Of a DNA stretch of 64,000 nt, positions 11,895 through 20,815 are shown piece after piece. This DNA is from Streptomonospora sp. PA3 (GTDB lineage Bacteria; Actinomycetota; Actinomycetes; Streptosporangiales; Streptosporangiaceae), in assembly GCF_009728995.1 (NCBI RefSeq), contig NZ_VTZW01000019.1, forward strand, positions 411,983 to 475,982, given 5' to 3'. The notes beneath the pieces are model-generated. The model saw only the letters and a list, made by a program, of their open reading frames with translations. It had not been told where the DNA came from and made no database searches. Position numbers and translations under genes: made by a program. Each line of letters starts with the position of its first letter. Position 1 is the stretch's first letter.

Positions 11895-13030
11895 GCGGAA
11901 CCGACGACACCGGCGCCCCCGCGGCCCCGGCCCCCGCCCCCGCCCCCGCCCCCGCGGGCACCGCGCCGCGGACCCGCACGCGACCCCCGAACGGGGCGGG
12001 CCCTCCCCCGGAGCGGGTGGAGGAGCACGGCGGCGGCGACGTCCGCACCGGCCGGCGCATCCGCCAGGTGCGCGAGCTGGGCATCCTGCTCGCCCTGGTG
12101 CTGCTGGTGGCCGTGACGGCCCTGGCCAGCCCCGGCTTCCTCTCCGGGCAGAGCGTGCGCGACCTGCTGCTGGGCGCCACGCTGCTGACCATCCTGGCGG
12201 TGGGCCAGTCGATGGTGCTGATCACCCGCAACGTCGACCTGTCGGTGGGCTCGGTGATGGGCCTGTCGGCCTTCGCCGTCGGCCTCCTCTTCGTGTCCTT
12301 CCCCGGGCTGCCCACACCTGTGGTGATGCTGGCCGGCGTGCTCGTGGGCACCGCCTGCGGCGTGGTCAACGGCGTGCTGGTGGCCGCCGCGCGTGTGCCC
12401 GCGCTGGTGGTGACCCTGGGCACGCTCTACATGTTCCGCGGGATCGACTTCTGGTGGGCCTCCGGGCGCCAGGTCAACGCCGCCGACATGCCCGAGGGCT
12501 TCCTGGGCCTGGCCCGGATCAGCCTGCTCGGGATTCCGCTGCCCGCCGCGATCGCCGCAGCGGTCGTGCTGGCCGCCGGCTGGTACCTGCGCAACTACCG
12601 CAGCGGGCGCGAACTCTACGCCGTGGGCTCGGAGCCGGCGGCGGCGCGCCTGGTGGGCATCCCGGTGGACCGCCGCGTGTTCGCGCCGTTCGTGGTCAAC
12701 GGGTCGCTGGCGGGCCTGGCCGGTGTCCTCTACGCCGCGCGCTTCGGGACCCTGGACGCCACCGTGGGCACCGGCCTGGAACTGGAGGTGGTGGCGGCCG
12801 CCGTGGTCGGCGGGGTGGCCATCTTCGGCGGCAGCGGCACGGTCTACGGCGCGGCACTGGGCGCACTGCTGCTGTCGGCCATCGACGCGGCGCTGCCGAT
12901 GCTGCGCGTGGACTCCTTCTGGCAGCAGGCGGTCGTGGGCCTGCTGATCCTCATCTCGATCGGCCTGGACCGGCTGCTGGCGCTGCGCACCGCACGCCGG
13001 CTCAGAGGAGGTGGTTCCCGTGGGGCCTGA
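11891..13030 (+). CDS. Rhamnose ABC importer permease 1
   Basis: The 379-aa membrane protein of the RbsC/RhaP family has about ten hydrophobic segments, from residue ~60 ([19 protein letters not shown]) to the C-terminus. It also has the family motif [12 protein letters not shown] and the loop motif of CUT2 permeases around [24 protein letters not shown]. The N-terminal ~50 residues are an Ala/Pro-rich tail with an (AP)n run, unusual for the family. The GTG start overlaps the ATPase stop by 4 nt. Confidence 0.9.
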   Translation: MSGTDDTGAPAAPAPAPAPAPAGTAPRTRTRPPNGAGPPPERVEEHGGGDVRTGRRIRQVRELGILLALVLLVAVTALASPGFLSGQSVRDLLLGATLLTILAVGQSMVLITRNVDLSVGSVMGLSAFAVGLLFVSFPGLPTPVVMLAGVLVGTACGVVNGVLVAAARVPALVVTLGTLYMFRGIDFWWASGRQVNAADMPEGFLGLARISLLGIPLPAAIAAAVVLAAGWYLRNYRSGRELYAVGSEPAAARLVGIPVDRRVFAPFVVNGSLAGLAGVLYAARFGTLDATVGTGLELEVVAAAVVGGVAIFGGSGTVYGAALGALLLSAIDAALPMLRVDSFWQQAVVGLLILISIGLDRLLALRTARRLRGGGSRGA

Positions 13031-14075
13031 GGTCGACACCCCGGGCACGAGCGCCGCGCCGGCCCCGCCCGCGCGGCCCCGGACCGGCGCACGCACCGGC
13101 GCGGCGCTGCGGTCGCTGCTGCACACCCGTGAGGCGTCGATCATCGGCGCCCTGATCGCGTCGGTGCTGGCGGCCTCGCTGCTGGTCGAGGGGTTCGCCA
13201 GCGGCCGCAACGCCGGGTTCCTGGTTCTCGACGTCGCCGCCATCGCGCTGATCGCGCTGCCGATGACCCTGGTGATCATCACCGGCGAGATCGACCTGAG
13301 CGTGGCCAGCACGCTCGGGCTGACCAGCGCGGTCATGGGGCAGCTGTGGGTGCTGGGCGTGCCCTTGGAGACGATCGTGCCGCTGTGCGTCCTGCTGGGC
13401 GCGGTGCTGGGCGCCGTCAACGGGCTGCTGGTGACGGTGGCCGGGCTGCCCTCCCTGGCGGTGACGATCGGGACGATGGCGCTGTACCGGGGCCTGGCCT
13501 ATGTGGTGCTGGGCGACCGGGCGGTGGCCGACTTCCCGTTCTCCTGGACGGGCGGGGCGACCGCGCGGCTGCCCGGCACCGACCTGCCCTGGGTCGCTCT
13601 GCTGATCGCGGTGCTGGCGGCGGTGTTCGCCCTGGTGCTGCACGCCACCCCGGTGGGGCGCTCGCTGTATGCGATCGGCAGCAACGCCGAGGCGACGCGG
13701 TTCTCCGGTGTCTCGGTGCGCTGGACCAAGCTGTGGCTGTTCGTGGCCTCGGGCACGGTCGCCGGCGGCGCCGGCGTCTTCTGGACGCTGCAGTACGGCA
13801 GCGCCCGCGCCGACAACGCCTTCGGGCTGGAGCTGTCGGTGGTGGCCGCGGTGCTGCTGGGCGGCGTGTCGATCTTCGGCGGCCGCGGCGCCCTGCCCGG
13901 GGTGCTGGCCGGCGTGCTGCTGCTGGGCACGATCCGCAACGCCCTGCGGCTGGCCGACGTCTCCTCCGACGTCCTGTCCATCGTCACCGGCCTGCTGCTG
14001 GTGGTCTCGGTGGTGCTGCCCACCACCCTGGCCCGCGTGCGCGCGCGCCGGCCCCGCCCGGCGCCGCCCTCATGA
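13020..14075 (+). CDS. Rhamnose ABC importer permease 2
   Basis: The second CUT2 permease (about 351 aa) has the motif TGEIDLSVASTLGL and the conserved cytoplasmic loop HATPVGRSLYAIGSNAEATRFSGV. AGAGGAGG (13004-13011) points to the GTG at 13020 as start; an upstream in-frame GTG at 13011 would overlap the ribosome site. It overlaps the end of permease 1 by 11 nt. Paired non-identical permeases are typical of RhaP/RhaQ. Confidence 0.9.
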   Translation: MGPEVDTPGTSAAPAPPARPRTGARTGAALRSLLHTREASIIGALIASVLAASLLVEGFASGRNAGFLVLDVAAIALIALPMTLVIITGEIDLSVASTLGLTSAVMGQLWVLGVPLETIVPLCVLLGAVLGAVNGLLVTVAGLPSLAVTIGTMALYRGLAYVVLGDRAVADFPFSWTGGATARLPGTDLPWVALLIAVLAAVFALVLHATPVGRSLYAIGSNAEATRFSGVSVRWTKLWLFVASGTVAGGAGVFWTLQYGSARADNAFGLELSVVAAVLLGGVSIFGGRGALPGVLAGVLLLGTIRNALRLADVSSDVLSIVTGLLLVVSVVLPTTLARVRARRPRPAPPS

Positions 14076-14134
14076 GGCCGTCCCGACCGGCCCCGTCCGA
14101 CTCCCCCGCGCAAGCCAAGGAAAGTGAACCGATC

Positions 14135-15211
14135 ATGAGAGAGCGCATCCGCTTCGGCGTCACCGCCGCGGCCCTGGCTGGCGTCATGCTGGCCGCCTCG
14201 GCCTGCGGCGGCACCACCCGCGGCGACGACGGCGGCTCCGGCGCCGGCTCGGGCGGCTCCACCGCCGAGGCCGACCCCGACGCCGAGATCCCCGAGGGCC
14301 TGGCGATCAGCTTCCTGCCCAAGCAGCTGAACAACCCCTACTTCACCGTGGCCGACGCCGGCGGCAAGGAGGCCGTCGAGGAGCTGGGCGGGGAGTTCAA
14401 GGAGGTCGGCCCCTCCGAGGCGACCGCTTCCTCCCAGGTCAGCTACATCAACACGCTCAGCCAGCAGGGCAGCGACGTGATCGTGCTCGCCGCCAACGAC
14501 CCCAACGCTGTCTGCGGCGCGCTGAACCAGGCCCGCCAGGCCGGCAGCGTGGTGGTCACCTTCGACTCCGACACCGCCCCCGACTGCCGCGACCTGTTCG
14601 TCAACCAGGCCACGGCAAAGGACATCGCCCGCACCCAGGTCGAGATGATCGCCGAGCAGATCGGCGGCGAGGGCGAGATCGCCTTCCTCTCGGCCACGCC
14701 CAACGCCACCAACCAGAACGCCTGGCTGGAGCTGATGGAAAAGGAGCTGGCCAAGGAGGAGTACTCGGGGATCGAGGTCGTCGACACCGTCTACGGCAAC
14801 GACGACGACCAGAAGTCCTTCAACGAGATGCAGGGCCTGCTGCAGACCCACCCCGACCTGGCGGGCGTCGTCTCGCCCACGACCGTGGGCCTGGCCGCGG
14901 CCGCACGCTACCTGAGCTCCTCGGACTACAAGGGCGAGGTGGCCCTGACCGGGCTGGGCACGCCCAACCAGATGCGGGAGTACGTCGAGAACGGCACGGT
15001 CGAGGAGTTCGCCCTGTGGGACCCCGCGAACCTGGGCTACCTGGCGGCCTACTCCGGCGCGTCGATGTCGGCGGGCCGCATCACCGGTGAGCAGGGCCAG
15101 ACCTTCGAGGCCGGCCGCCTCGGGGAGTACACCGTCCGCGCCGACGGCGAGATCGTCCTGGGGCCGCCCACGGTCTTCAACAAGGGAAACATCGACGACT
15201 ACGACTTCTGA
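14135..15211 (+). CDS. rhaS: Rhamnose-binding lipoprotein of the ABC importer
   Basis: The 358-aa substrate-binding protein has a type II signal peptide with lipobox LAASAC (lipidated Cys24), followed by a Gly/Ser/Asp-rich linker. The periplasmic-binding-protein fold then begins at ISFLPKQLNNPYF, typical of RhaS and sugar-binding Peripla_BP_4 proteins. AAGGAAAG precedes the ATG at a suitable distance. It works with the adjacent ATPase and permeases at the outer face of the membrane. Rhamnose as ligand is inferred from the operon. Confidence 0.9.
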   Translation: MRERIRFGVTAAALAGVMLAASACGGTTRGDDGGSGAGSGGSTAEADPDAEIPEGLAISFLPKQLNNPYFTVADAGGKEAVEELGGEFKEVGPSEATASSQVSYINTLSQQGSDVIVLAANDPNAVCGALNQARQAGSVVVTFDSDTAPDCRDLFVNQATAKDIARTQVEMIAEQIGGEGEIAFLSATPNATNQNAWLELMEKELAKEEYSGIEVVDTVYGNDDDQKSFNEMQGLLQTHPDLAGVVSPTTVGLAAAARYLSSSDYKGEVALTGLGTPNQMREYVENGTVEEFALWDPANLGYLAAYSGASMSAGRITGEQGQTFEAGRLGEYTVRADGEIVLGPPTVFNKGNIDDYDF

Positions 15212-15220
15212 CCGGGCCCC

Positions 15221-15265
15221 GGCCGGGGGCGGGTGCGGGGCGGCGCCCCGCACCCGCCCCCGGCC
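15221..15265 (+). terminator. Strong intercistronic hairpin after the binding-protein gene
   Basis: A 21-bp perfect stem (15221-15241 with 15245-15265) has a 3-nt loop and lies between rhaS and rhaM. Such hairpins after binding-protein genes commonly protect upstream mRNA or partly terminate transcription, lowering expression of the downstream enzymes. No T-tract follows, so either role is possible. Confidence 0.75.
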
Positions 15266-15291
15266 CGGCCCGCGACCCGGGAAGGACGACG

Positions 15292-15609
15292 ATGCAGCGG
15301 GTCTGCTTCCTGCTCAAGGTCAAACCCGACCGCCTGGAGGAGTACCGGCGGCGCCACGCCGAGGTGTGGCCGGAGATGAAGGCCGCGCTCAGCCGGGCGG
15401 GCTGGCGCAACTACTCCATCTTCTGCCGCGATGACGGCCTGCTGGTGGGCTACCTGGAGACCGAGGACTTCGCGGCCGCCCAGGCCGCGATGGCCGCCAC
15501 CGACGTCAACGCCCGCTGGCAGGCGGAGATGGCGCCGTTCTTCGAAGGGCTGGACGGCCGCCCGGACGAGGGCATGGTGCCCCTGACGGAGGTGTTCCAC
15601 CTGGACTGA
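15292..15609 (+). CDS. rhaM: L-rhamnose mutarotase
   Basis: The 105-aa protein is the normal size of the RhaM/YiiL family. It shows the conserved RRRHAEVWPEM segment, including the catalytic His, and the motif GWRNYSIFCRDDGLLVGYLE. It interconverts alpha and beta anomers of L-rhamnose so that the isomerase receives its preferred form. GGAAGGACG precedes the ATG. It sits between the importer and rhaI. Confidence 0.95.
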   Translation: MQRVCFLLKVKPDRLEEYRRRHAEVWPEMKAALSRAGWRNYSIFCRDDGLLVGYLETEDFAAAQAAMAATDVNARWQAEMAPFFEGLDGRPDEGMVPLTEVFHLD

Positions 15610-15715
15610 CGTCCCGCCCCCCACGCGATAGGCATCCCCTCCGCATCCCTTCGGGCCACGGGACGCTCCTGGGAACCGCCTGCCCTCTCCCCGGCAGCGG
15701 GCCGATCCGCTCGCC

Positions 15716-15732
15716 GGTGAATCGTTTGAACC
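15716..15732 (+). promoter_or_regulatory. Possible third LacI-type operator before rhaI
   Basis: GGTGAATCGTTTGAACC is CG-centred and on the minus strand reads TTCAAACG, sharing TT-AAACG with the two boxes near 10.2-10.3 kb. It lies just before the rhaI ribosome site, so an internal regulated promoter is possible. No clear -35/-10 pair is visible. Confidence 0.35.
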
Positions 15733-15749
15733 CTAAGGAGCCCTCCGAC

Positions 15750-16916
15750 ATGACCGACCTCAGCTCCGCCAAGGCCGCGCTGCGCAGGCAGGCCATCGAG
15801 CTGCCGTCCTGGGCGTTCGGCAACAGCGGCACCCGTTTCAAGGTGTTCGGCCAGCCCGGCGTGCCGCGCACCCCCGAGGAGAAGATCGCCGACGCCGCGC
15901 AGGTGCACCGCTACACCGGAATCGCCCCCAGCGTCGCTCTGCACATCCCCTGGGACGCCGTCGACGACTACGCGGCCCTGGCCGAATACGCCCGCGAGCA
16001 GGGTGTGCGCATCGGCACCGTCAACGCCAACGTCTTCCAGGACGACGACTTCAAGCTGGGCAGCGTCACCAACCCCGACCCCGGGATCCGCGCCAAGGCC
16101 CTGGACCACCTGCTGGCCTGCGTCGACGTCATGGACGCCACCGGCTCGGCCGACCTGAAGCTGTGGTTCGCCGACGGCACCAACTACCCGGGCCAGGACG
16201 ACATGCGCGCCCGGCAGGACCGGCTGGCCGAGGCGCTGGAGGCGGTGCGCGACCGGCTGGGCCCCGACCAGCGCATGCTGCTGGAGTACAAGCTCTTCGA
16301 GCCGGCGTTCTACACCACCGACGTGCCCGACTGGGGCACCGCCTACGCCCACTGCCTCAAGCTCGGCGACAAGGCCCGGGTGGTGGTGGACACCGGCCAC
16401 CACGCGCCCGGTACCAACATCGAGTTCATCGTCGCCTTCCTGCTGCGCGAGCACAAGCTCGGCGGCTTCGACTTCAACTCCCGCTTCTACGCCGACGACG
16501 ACCTGATGGTGGGCGCGGCCGACCCCTTCCAGCTCTTCCGCATCATGCACGAGGTGGTGCGCGGCGGCGGCCTGGAGCCGGCCGAGGGCATCGCGTTCAT
16601 GCTCGATCAGTGCCACAACATCGAGCCGAAGATCCCCGGCCAGATCCGCTCGGTCCTCAACGCCCAGGAGGCCACCGCCAAGGCGCTGCTGGTCGACACC
16701 GCAGCCCTGTCGGCCGCCCAGCGCGACGGCGACGTGCTGGGCGCCAACGCGGTGCTGATGGACGCCTACAACACCGACGTCCGCCCGCTGCTGGCCGAGC
16801 TGCGCGAGGCGGACGGGCTGGACCCCGACCCCATGGCCGCTTTCGCCCGCTCCGGCTACCAGGAGGCCATCGCCGCCGAGCGCGTCGGCGGGCAGCAGGC
16901 CGGATGGGGGGCCTGA
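15750..16916 (+). CDS. rhaI: L-rhamnose isomerase (RhaI type)
   Basis: The protein (388 aa) belongs to the xylose-isomerase-like TIM-barrel L-rhamnose isomerases of the Pseudomonas stutzeri/Bacillus type. It has metal and substrate motifs LEYKLFEP, VVVDTGHHAPGTN and FDFNSRFYADDD. It converts L-rhamnose to L-rhamnulose. The ATG at 15750 is supported by TAAGGAG about 9 nt upstream; an in-frame GTG at 15717 falls within the putative operator. It is followed within 2 nt by the BNR_4 gene. Confidence 0.93.
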   Translation: MTDLSSAKAALRRQAIELPSWAFGNSGTRFKVFGQPGVPRTPEEKIADAAQVHRYTGIAPSVALHIPWDAVDDYAALAEYAREQGVRIGTVNANVFQDDDFKLGSVTNPDPGIRAKALDHLLACVDVMDATGSADLKLWFADGTNYPGQDDMRARQDRLAEALEAVRDRLGPDQRMLLEYKLFEPAFYTTDVPDWGTAYAHCLKLGDKARVVVDTGHHAPGTNIEFIVAFLLREHKLGGFDFNSRFYADDDLMVGAADPFQLFRIMHEVVRGGGLEPAEGIAFMLDQCHNIEPKIPGQIRSVLNAQEATAKALLVDTAALSAAQRDGDVLGANAVLMDAYNTDVRPLLAELREADGLDPDPMAAFARSGYQEAIAAERVGGQQAGWGA

Positions 16917-16918
16917 GC

Positions 16919-18361
16919 ATGGCGACCGCCACCCGCTTCCGGCGCACCGCGCCCGCCCGCCTGCGCCTGGCCGCGGCCGGCCTGGCCGCGCTGGCCCCGC
17001 TCGCCCTGGCCTCCCCCGCTCCCGCCTCCGCCGGCACCGGCGCCGAGCTGCTGCGCGACCGGGTGCTGGACGAGCATGCGCTGTACTTCGTCTCCTACGA
17101 CGGCATCGTCAACAACAACTCCTTCCAGCAGGAGGGCATCCTCACCCACGGGCGCTACCAGTACGCCGCCTGGTACACCGCCGACCGCACCGCGGTGGTC
17201 GCCCGCCGCCCGGCCGGCTCCGCCGCCGCCTGGCAGAAGATCCGGCTGCCGCACCGGCTGAGTGCGAACGACTCCCACAACGTCATCGTGCTGGGGGTCT
17301 CCGCCGACGACGGGCGGCTGCACGTCGCGATGGACACCCACAACTCCACCGTGTACTACCTGCGCTCGGCGCCGGGCCTGGCCGAGGGGCGCGGCCCGTG
17401 GGCGGCGGGCTCCTTCGGCGACGTGCAGCGCAGCCTGGAGGGGCTCGACCTCGGCGGCATCACCTACCCGCGCTTCATCCCCACCCCCGGCGGCGGGCTG
17501 CAGCTGACCTACCGCACCGGCGGCTCGGGCGACGGCGTGCTGAACCTGGCCGAGTACACCGGGCGGGGCTGGCGCCACGTGGGCGCCTGGTCCTCGGCCG
17601 AAGGCGACTACACCGCCAACGGCACCACCAGCACCACCCGCAACATGTACCTGCACGGAATCGGCTACGACGCCGACGGGCGGCTGCACGCCTCCTTCAC
17701 CTGGCGCGAGACCGCCGCCGGCGGCGACATCCTGTGCGACCCGGGCGGGCTGGCCAACCACGACACCGGCTACGTCTACAGCGACGACCGCGGCCGCACC
17801 TGGCGCACCGACGACGGCCGCCTCGCCGCCGAGACCGGCACCGGGAACCGCGTCTCGATCGACACCCCCGGACACGTCGTCGACCCGCTCGGCGTCGACC
17901 ACGCGCTGATGAACCAGGAGTCCCAGGCCGTGGACTCCGACGGCGACCCCCACATCATGGTCAGCTACGTGCCCGGGCGCTTCACCCGGTGCGTCACCGA
18001 CTTCGTCGCCCAGCGCGAGCGGTGGGCCCGGCCCTTCCACGTCTTCCGCGACGACTCCGGCGAGTGGCACAAGACCGAGCTGCCCGAACCGGTGTCGGCC
18101 TTCGGACGCTCCCGGCTGGTGCTGGGGCCCGGCGACGACGCCTACGCCGTGCTGCCGGGCGGGCGCATCCTCGCCGCCACGGCCGGCTCCGGCTACACCG
18201 ACTGGCGCACCGTCTACGACGGCTCGGGCGTCGACGCGTTCGGCGAGGTGCTGGTCGACGACTCGCGCCTGGGCGAGGGCCGGCTCTCGGTCTTCTACCA
18301 GGAGCCCGGCACCGGCACCCGGCCCTCGCCCATCCACGTGGCCGACTTCGCGATCGGCTGA
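16919..18361 (+). CDS. Secreted BNR_4-type beta-propeller protein, candidate rhamnoside-releasing enzyme
   Basis: The 480-aa protein has a Sec signal peptide (Arg-rich start, long Ala/Leu core, cleavage near ASA-G, residues 38-40). A repeat domain resembling BNR_4 (PF15892) follows, with blade motifs YAAWYTADRTAVVARR, NDSHNVIVLGVSADDG, RLHVAMDTHNS and YVYSDDRGRTW. This seven-bladed fold includes PL24/PL25 ulvan lyases and the GH145 L-rhamnose-alpha-1,4-D-glucuronidases, which use a His on the propeller face. The gene is embedded between rhaI and the aldolase gene, so it may liberate rhamnose or rhamnose-containing oligosaccharides outside the cell. Activity and exact family are inferred, not shown. 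Confidence 0.75.
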   Translation: MATATRFRRTAPARLRLAAAGLAALAPLALASPAPASAGTGAELLRDRVLDEHALYFVSYDGIVNNNSFQQEGILTHGRYQYAAWYTADRTAVVARRPAGSAAAWQKIRLPHRLSANDSHNVIVLGVSADDGRLHVAMDTHNSTVYYLRSAPGLAEGRGPWAAGSFGDVQRSLEGLDLGGITYPRFIPTPGGGLQLTYRTGGSGDGVLNLAEYTGRGWRHVGAWSSAEGDYTANGTTSTTRNMYLHGIGYDADGRLHASFTWRETAAGGDILCDPGGLANHDTGYVYSDDRGRTWRTDDGRLAAETGTGNRVSIDTPGHVVDPLGVDHALMNQESQAVDSDGDPHIMVSYVPGRFTRCVTDFVAQRERWARPFHVFRDDSGEWHKTELPEPVSAFGRSRLVLGPGDDAYAVLPGGRILAATAGSGYTDWRTVYDGSGVDAFGEVLVDDSRLGEGRLSVFYQEPGTGTRPSPIHVADFAIG

Positions 18362-18394
18362 GCCGCCACCAGCACACCGACATCAGGGGATGAG

Positions 18395-20449
18395 ATGACC
18401 GAGCAGACCACCCACCCTCAGGTCGCGGCGCTGCTGGAGCGCTCGCACCGGCTGGGGGCCGATCCGCGCAACACCAACTACGCCGGAGGCAACGCCTCGG
18501 CCAAGGGCACCGCCACCGACCCGGTCACCGGGGCCGACACCGAGCTGATGTGGGTGAAGGGCTCCGGCGGCGACCTGGGCACCCTCACCGAGGCCGGGCT
18601 GTCGGTGCTGCGGCTGGACCGGCTGCGCGCCCTGCCGGAGGTCTATCCGGGGGTCGAGCGCGAGGACGAGATGGTCGCCGCGTTCGACTACTGCGCCCAC
18701 GGCAAGGGCGGCGCAGCGCCGTCCATCGACACCGCGATGCACGGCCTGGTCGAGGCCGCCCACGTCGACCACCTGCACCCCGACTCCGGGATCGCGCTGG
18801 CGTGTGCGGCCGACGGCGAGAAGCTGACCGCCGAGTGCTTCGGCGAGAGGGTGGCGTGGGTGCCCTGGCGCCGCCCGGGCTTCCAGCTGGGGCTGGACAT
18901 CGCCGCGATCAAGCGGGACAACCCGCAGGCCATCGGGGTGGTGCTGGGCGGCCACGGCACCACCGCCTGGGGTGAGACCTCGAAGGAGTGCGAGGCCAAC
19001 TCGCTGGAGATCATCCGCACCGCCGAACGCTTCATCGCCGAGCGCGGCGCGGAGGGGCCCCACCCGTTCGGGCCGGTGGTGCCGGGCCGCGAGCCGCTGC
19101 CAAAGGCCGAGCGGCGCGAGCGCGCCGCGGCGCTGCTGCCGGCGGTGCGCGGGCTCGCCTCGACCGACCGTCCGCAGGTGGGCCACTACACCGACAGCGA
19201 CGCGGTGCTGGACTTCCTCTCCCGCGCGGAGCTGGAGCGGCTGGCGGCGCTGGGCACCTCGTGCCCGGACCACTTCCTGCGCACCAAGGTGCGGCCGCTG
19301 GTGCTCGACGCCGCCCCCGACGCGCCGGTCGAGGAGGCGCTGGAGCGGCTGCGCGAGCTGCACGCCGCCTACCGCGAGGACTACCGGTCCTACTACGAGC
19401 GCCACGCCGGCCCCGACTCCCCCGCCATGCGCGGCGCCGACCCGGCGATCGTGCTGGTTCCGGGGGTGGGGATGTTCTCCTTCGGCGCCGACAAGCAGAC
19501 GGCGCGGGTGGCCGGGGAGTTCTACGTCAACGCGATCAACGTGATGCGCGGCGCCGAGACCCTCTCCGGCTACGCGCCCATCCCCGAGTCGGAGAAGTTC
19601 CGCATCGAGTACTGGGAGTTGGAGGAGGCCAAGCTGCGCCGCAAGCCGGCGCCCAAACCCTTGGCGACCCGGATCGCGCTGGTGACCGGCGGGGGGTCGG
19701 GGATCGGGCGGGCCACCGCGCGCCGGCTGGCGGCCGAGGGCGCCTGCGTGGTGGTGGCCGACCGCGACGCCGACGCGGCGGCGGAGGTGGCCGGCGAGTT
19801 GGGCGGCGCCGACACCGCCGTGGCGGTGGCGGCGGATGTCACCGATTCCGAGCAGATCGCCGCGGCGCTGCGGGAGGGCGTGCTGGCGTTCGGCGGTGTG
19901 GACCTGGTGGTCAACAACGCGGGGCTGTCGATCTCCAAGCCGCTGCTGGAGACCACCGAGGAGGACTGGGACGTGCAGCACCGGGTGATGGCGCGCGGGT
20001 CCTTCCTGGTGGCGCGCGAGGCCGCCCGGGTGCTGACCCGGCAGGGCATGGGCGGTGACATCGTCTACGTCTGCAGCAAGAACGGGGTGTTCGCCGGCCC
20101 CAACAACATCGCCTACGGGGCCGCCAAGGCCGACCAGGCCCACCAGGTGCGGCTGCTGGCCGCGGAGCTGGGCGGCGAGGGGATCCGCGTCAACGGGATC
20201 AACCCCGACGGGGTGGTGCGCGGCTCGGGCATCTTCGCCGGCGGCTGGGGCGCCCAGCGCGCCGCGGTCTACGGGGTGCCCGAGGAGGAGCTGGGCGCGT
20301 TCTACGCTCAGCGCACCCTGCTCAAACGGGAGGTGCTGCCCGAGCACGTGGCCAACGCGGTCTACGCGCTGACCTGCGGAGAACTCAGCCACACCACCGG
20401 CCTGCACATCCCGGTCGACGCCGGGGTGGCCGCGGCGTTCCTGCGCTGA
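18395..20449 (+). CDS. rhaE: Bifunctional rhamnulose-1-phosphate aldolase/lactaldehyde dehydrogenase
   Basis: The 684-aa fusion has two parts. Residues ~1-400 are a class II aldolase, with GGNASAK phosphate-binding and HVDHLHPDS/GGHGTTAW zinc-binding motifs. Residues ~425-684 are a short-chain dehydrogenase, with NAD motif TGGGSGIG, NNAG, and catalytic YGAAK. The length and order match the RhaD/RhaE (RhaEW, YuxG) family. It splits rhamnulose-1-P into DHAP and L-lactaldehyde and oxidises the lactaldehyde. It is transcribed after the BNR_4 gene with a 33-bp gap and an AGGGGATGAG ribosome site. Confidence 0.95.
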   Translation: MTEQTTHPQVAALLERSHRLGADPRNTNYAGGNASAKGTATDPVTGADTELMWVKGSGGDLGTLTEAGLSVLRLDRLRALPEVYPGVEREDEMVAAFDYCAHGKGGAAPSIDTAMHGLVEAAHVDHLHPDSGIALACAADGEKLTAECFGERVAWVPWRRPGFQLGLDIAAIKRDNPQAIGVVLGGHGTTAWGETSKECEANSLEIIRTAERFIAERGAEGPHPFGPVVPGREPLPKAERRERAAALLPAVRGLASTDRPQVGHYTDSDAVLDFLSRAELERLAALGTSCPDHFLRTKVRPLVLDAAPDAPVEEALERLRELHAAYREDYRSYYERHAGPDSPAMRGADPAIVLVPGVGMFSFGADKQTARVAGEFYVNAINVMRGAETLSGYAPIPESEKFRIEYWELEEAKLRRKPAPKPLATRIALVTGGGSGIGRATARRLAAEGACVVVADRDADAAAEVAGELGGADTAVAVAADVTDSEQIAAALREGVLAFGGVDLVVNNAGLSISKPLLETTEEDWDVQHRVMARGSFLVAREAARVLTRQGMGGDIVYVCSKNGVFAGPNNIAYGAAKADQAHQVRLLAAELGGEGIRVNGINPDGVVRGSGIFAGGWGAQRAAVYGVPEEELGAFYAQRTLLKREVLPEHVANAVYALTCGELSHTTGLHIPVDAGVAAAFLR

Positions 20450-20581
20450 GCGTCGCGGGCGGAGCGGCGCCCCGCCCGCGGCCCGCGGCGGGCCGGGGGC
20501 GGGCCGACGGAGGGCCGGGACCCGCGTCGGGGTCCGGGACCGGGCGGGGCCCAGATTTCGCGCAGGCCGATGGGCCGCACC

Positions 20582-20670
20582 GCGGAATCGGCGGGGCGGT
20601 GCGGTGATCAGGGGGACCCCCTGATTCCAGTCAACCCCGCCTGCCCGCACCGCCGCCACACCGATTCCGC
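20582..20670. repeat. Nested inverted repeats between rhaE and rhaB
   Basis: Three concentric dyads occur: GCGGAATCGG (20582-20591) with its complement at 20661-20670; CGGTGCGG (20597-20604) with 20645-20652; and a perfect 19-bp palindrome ATCAGGGGGACCCCCTGAT at 20607-20625. They could form a large stem-loop acting as terminator or attenuator, or the inner palindrome may be an operator. The rest of the 366-bp gap (20450-20815) holds GC-rich hairpins and the rhaB ribosome site but no gene. Confidence 0.7.
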
Positions 20671-20815
20671 CGCTGTGGACAGCCCTCCCCCGCCCGCACC
20701 GGGCCCTGCCGCCGGCCGGAGGGAGGCGCCACCGCGCCCCCGGCACCCGCTCCCGCCCCGGATCCGACCGACCCGCGGCCCGCGCCGGCCGCTCCCCCAC
20801 CGGAAAGGCCCAGCC

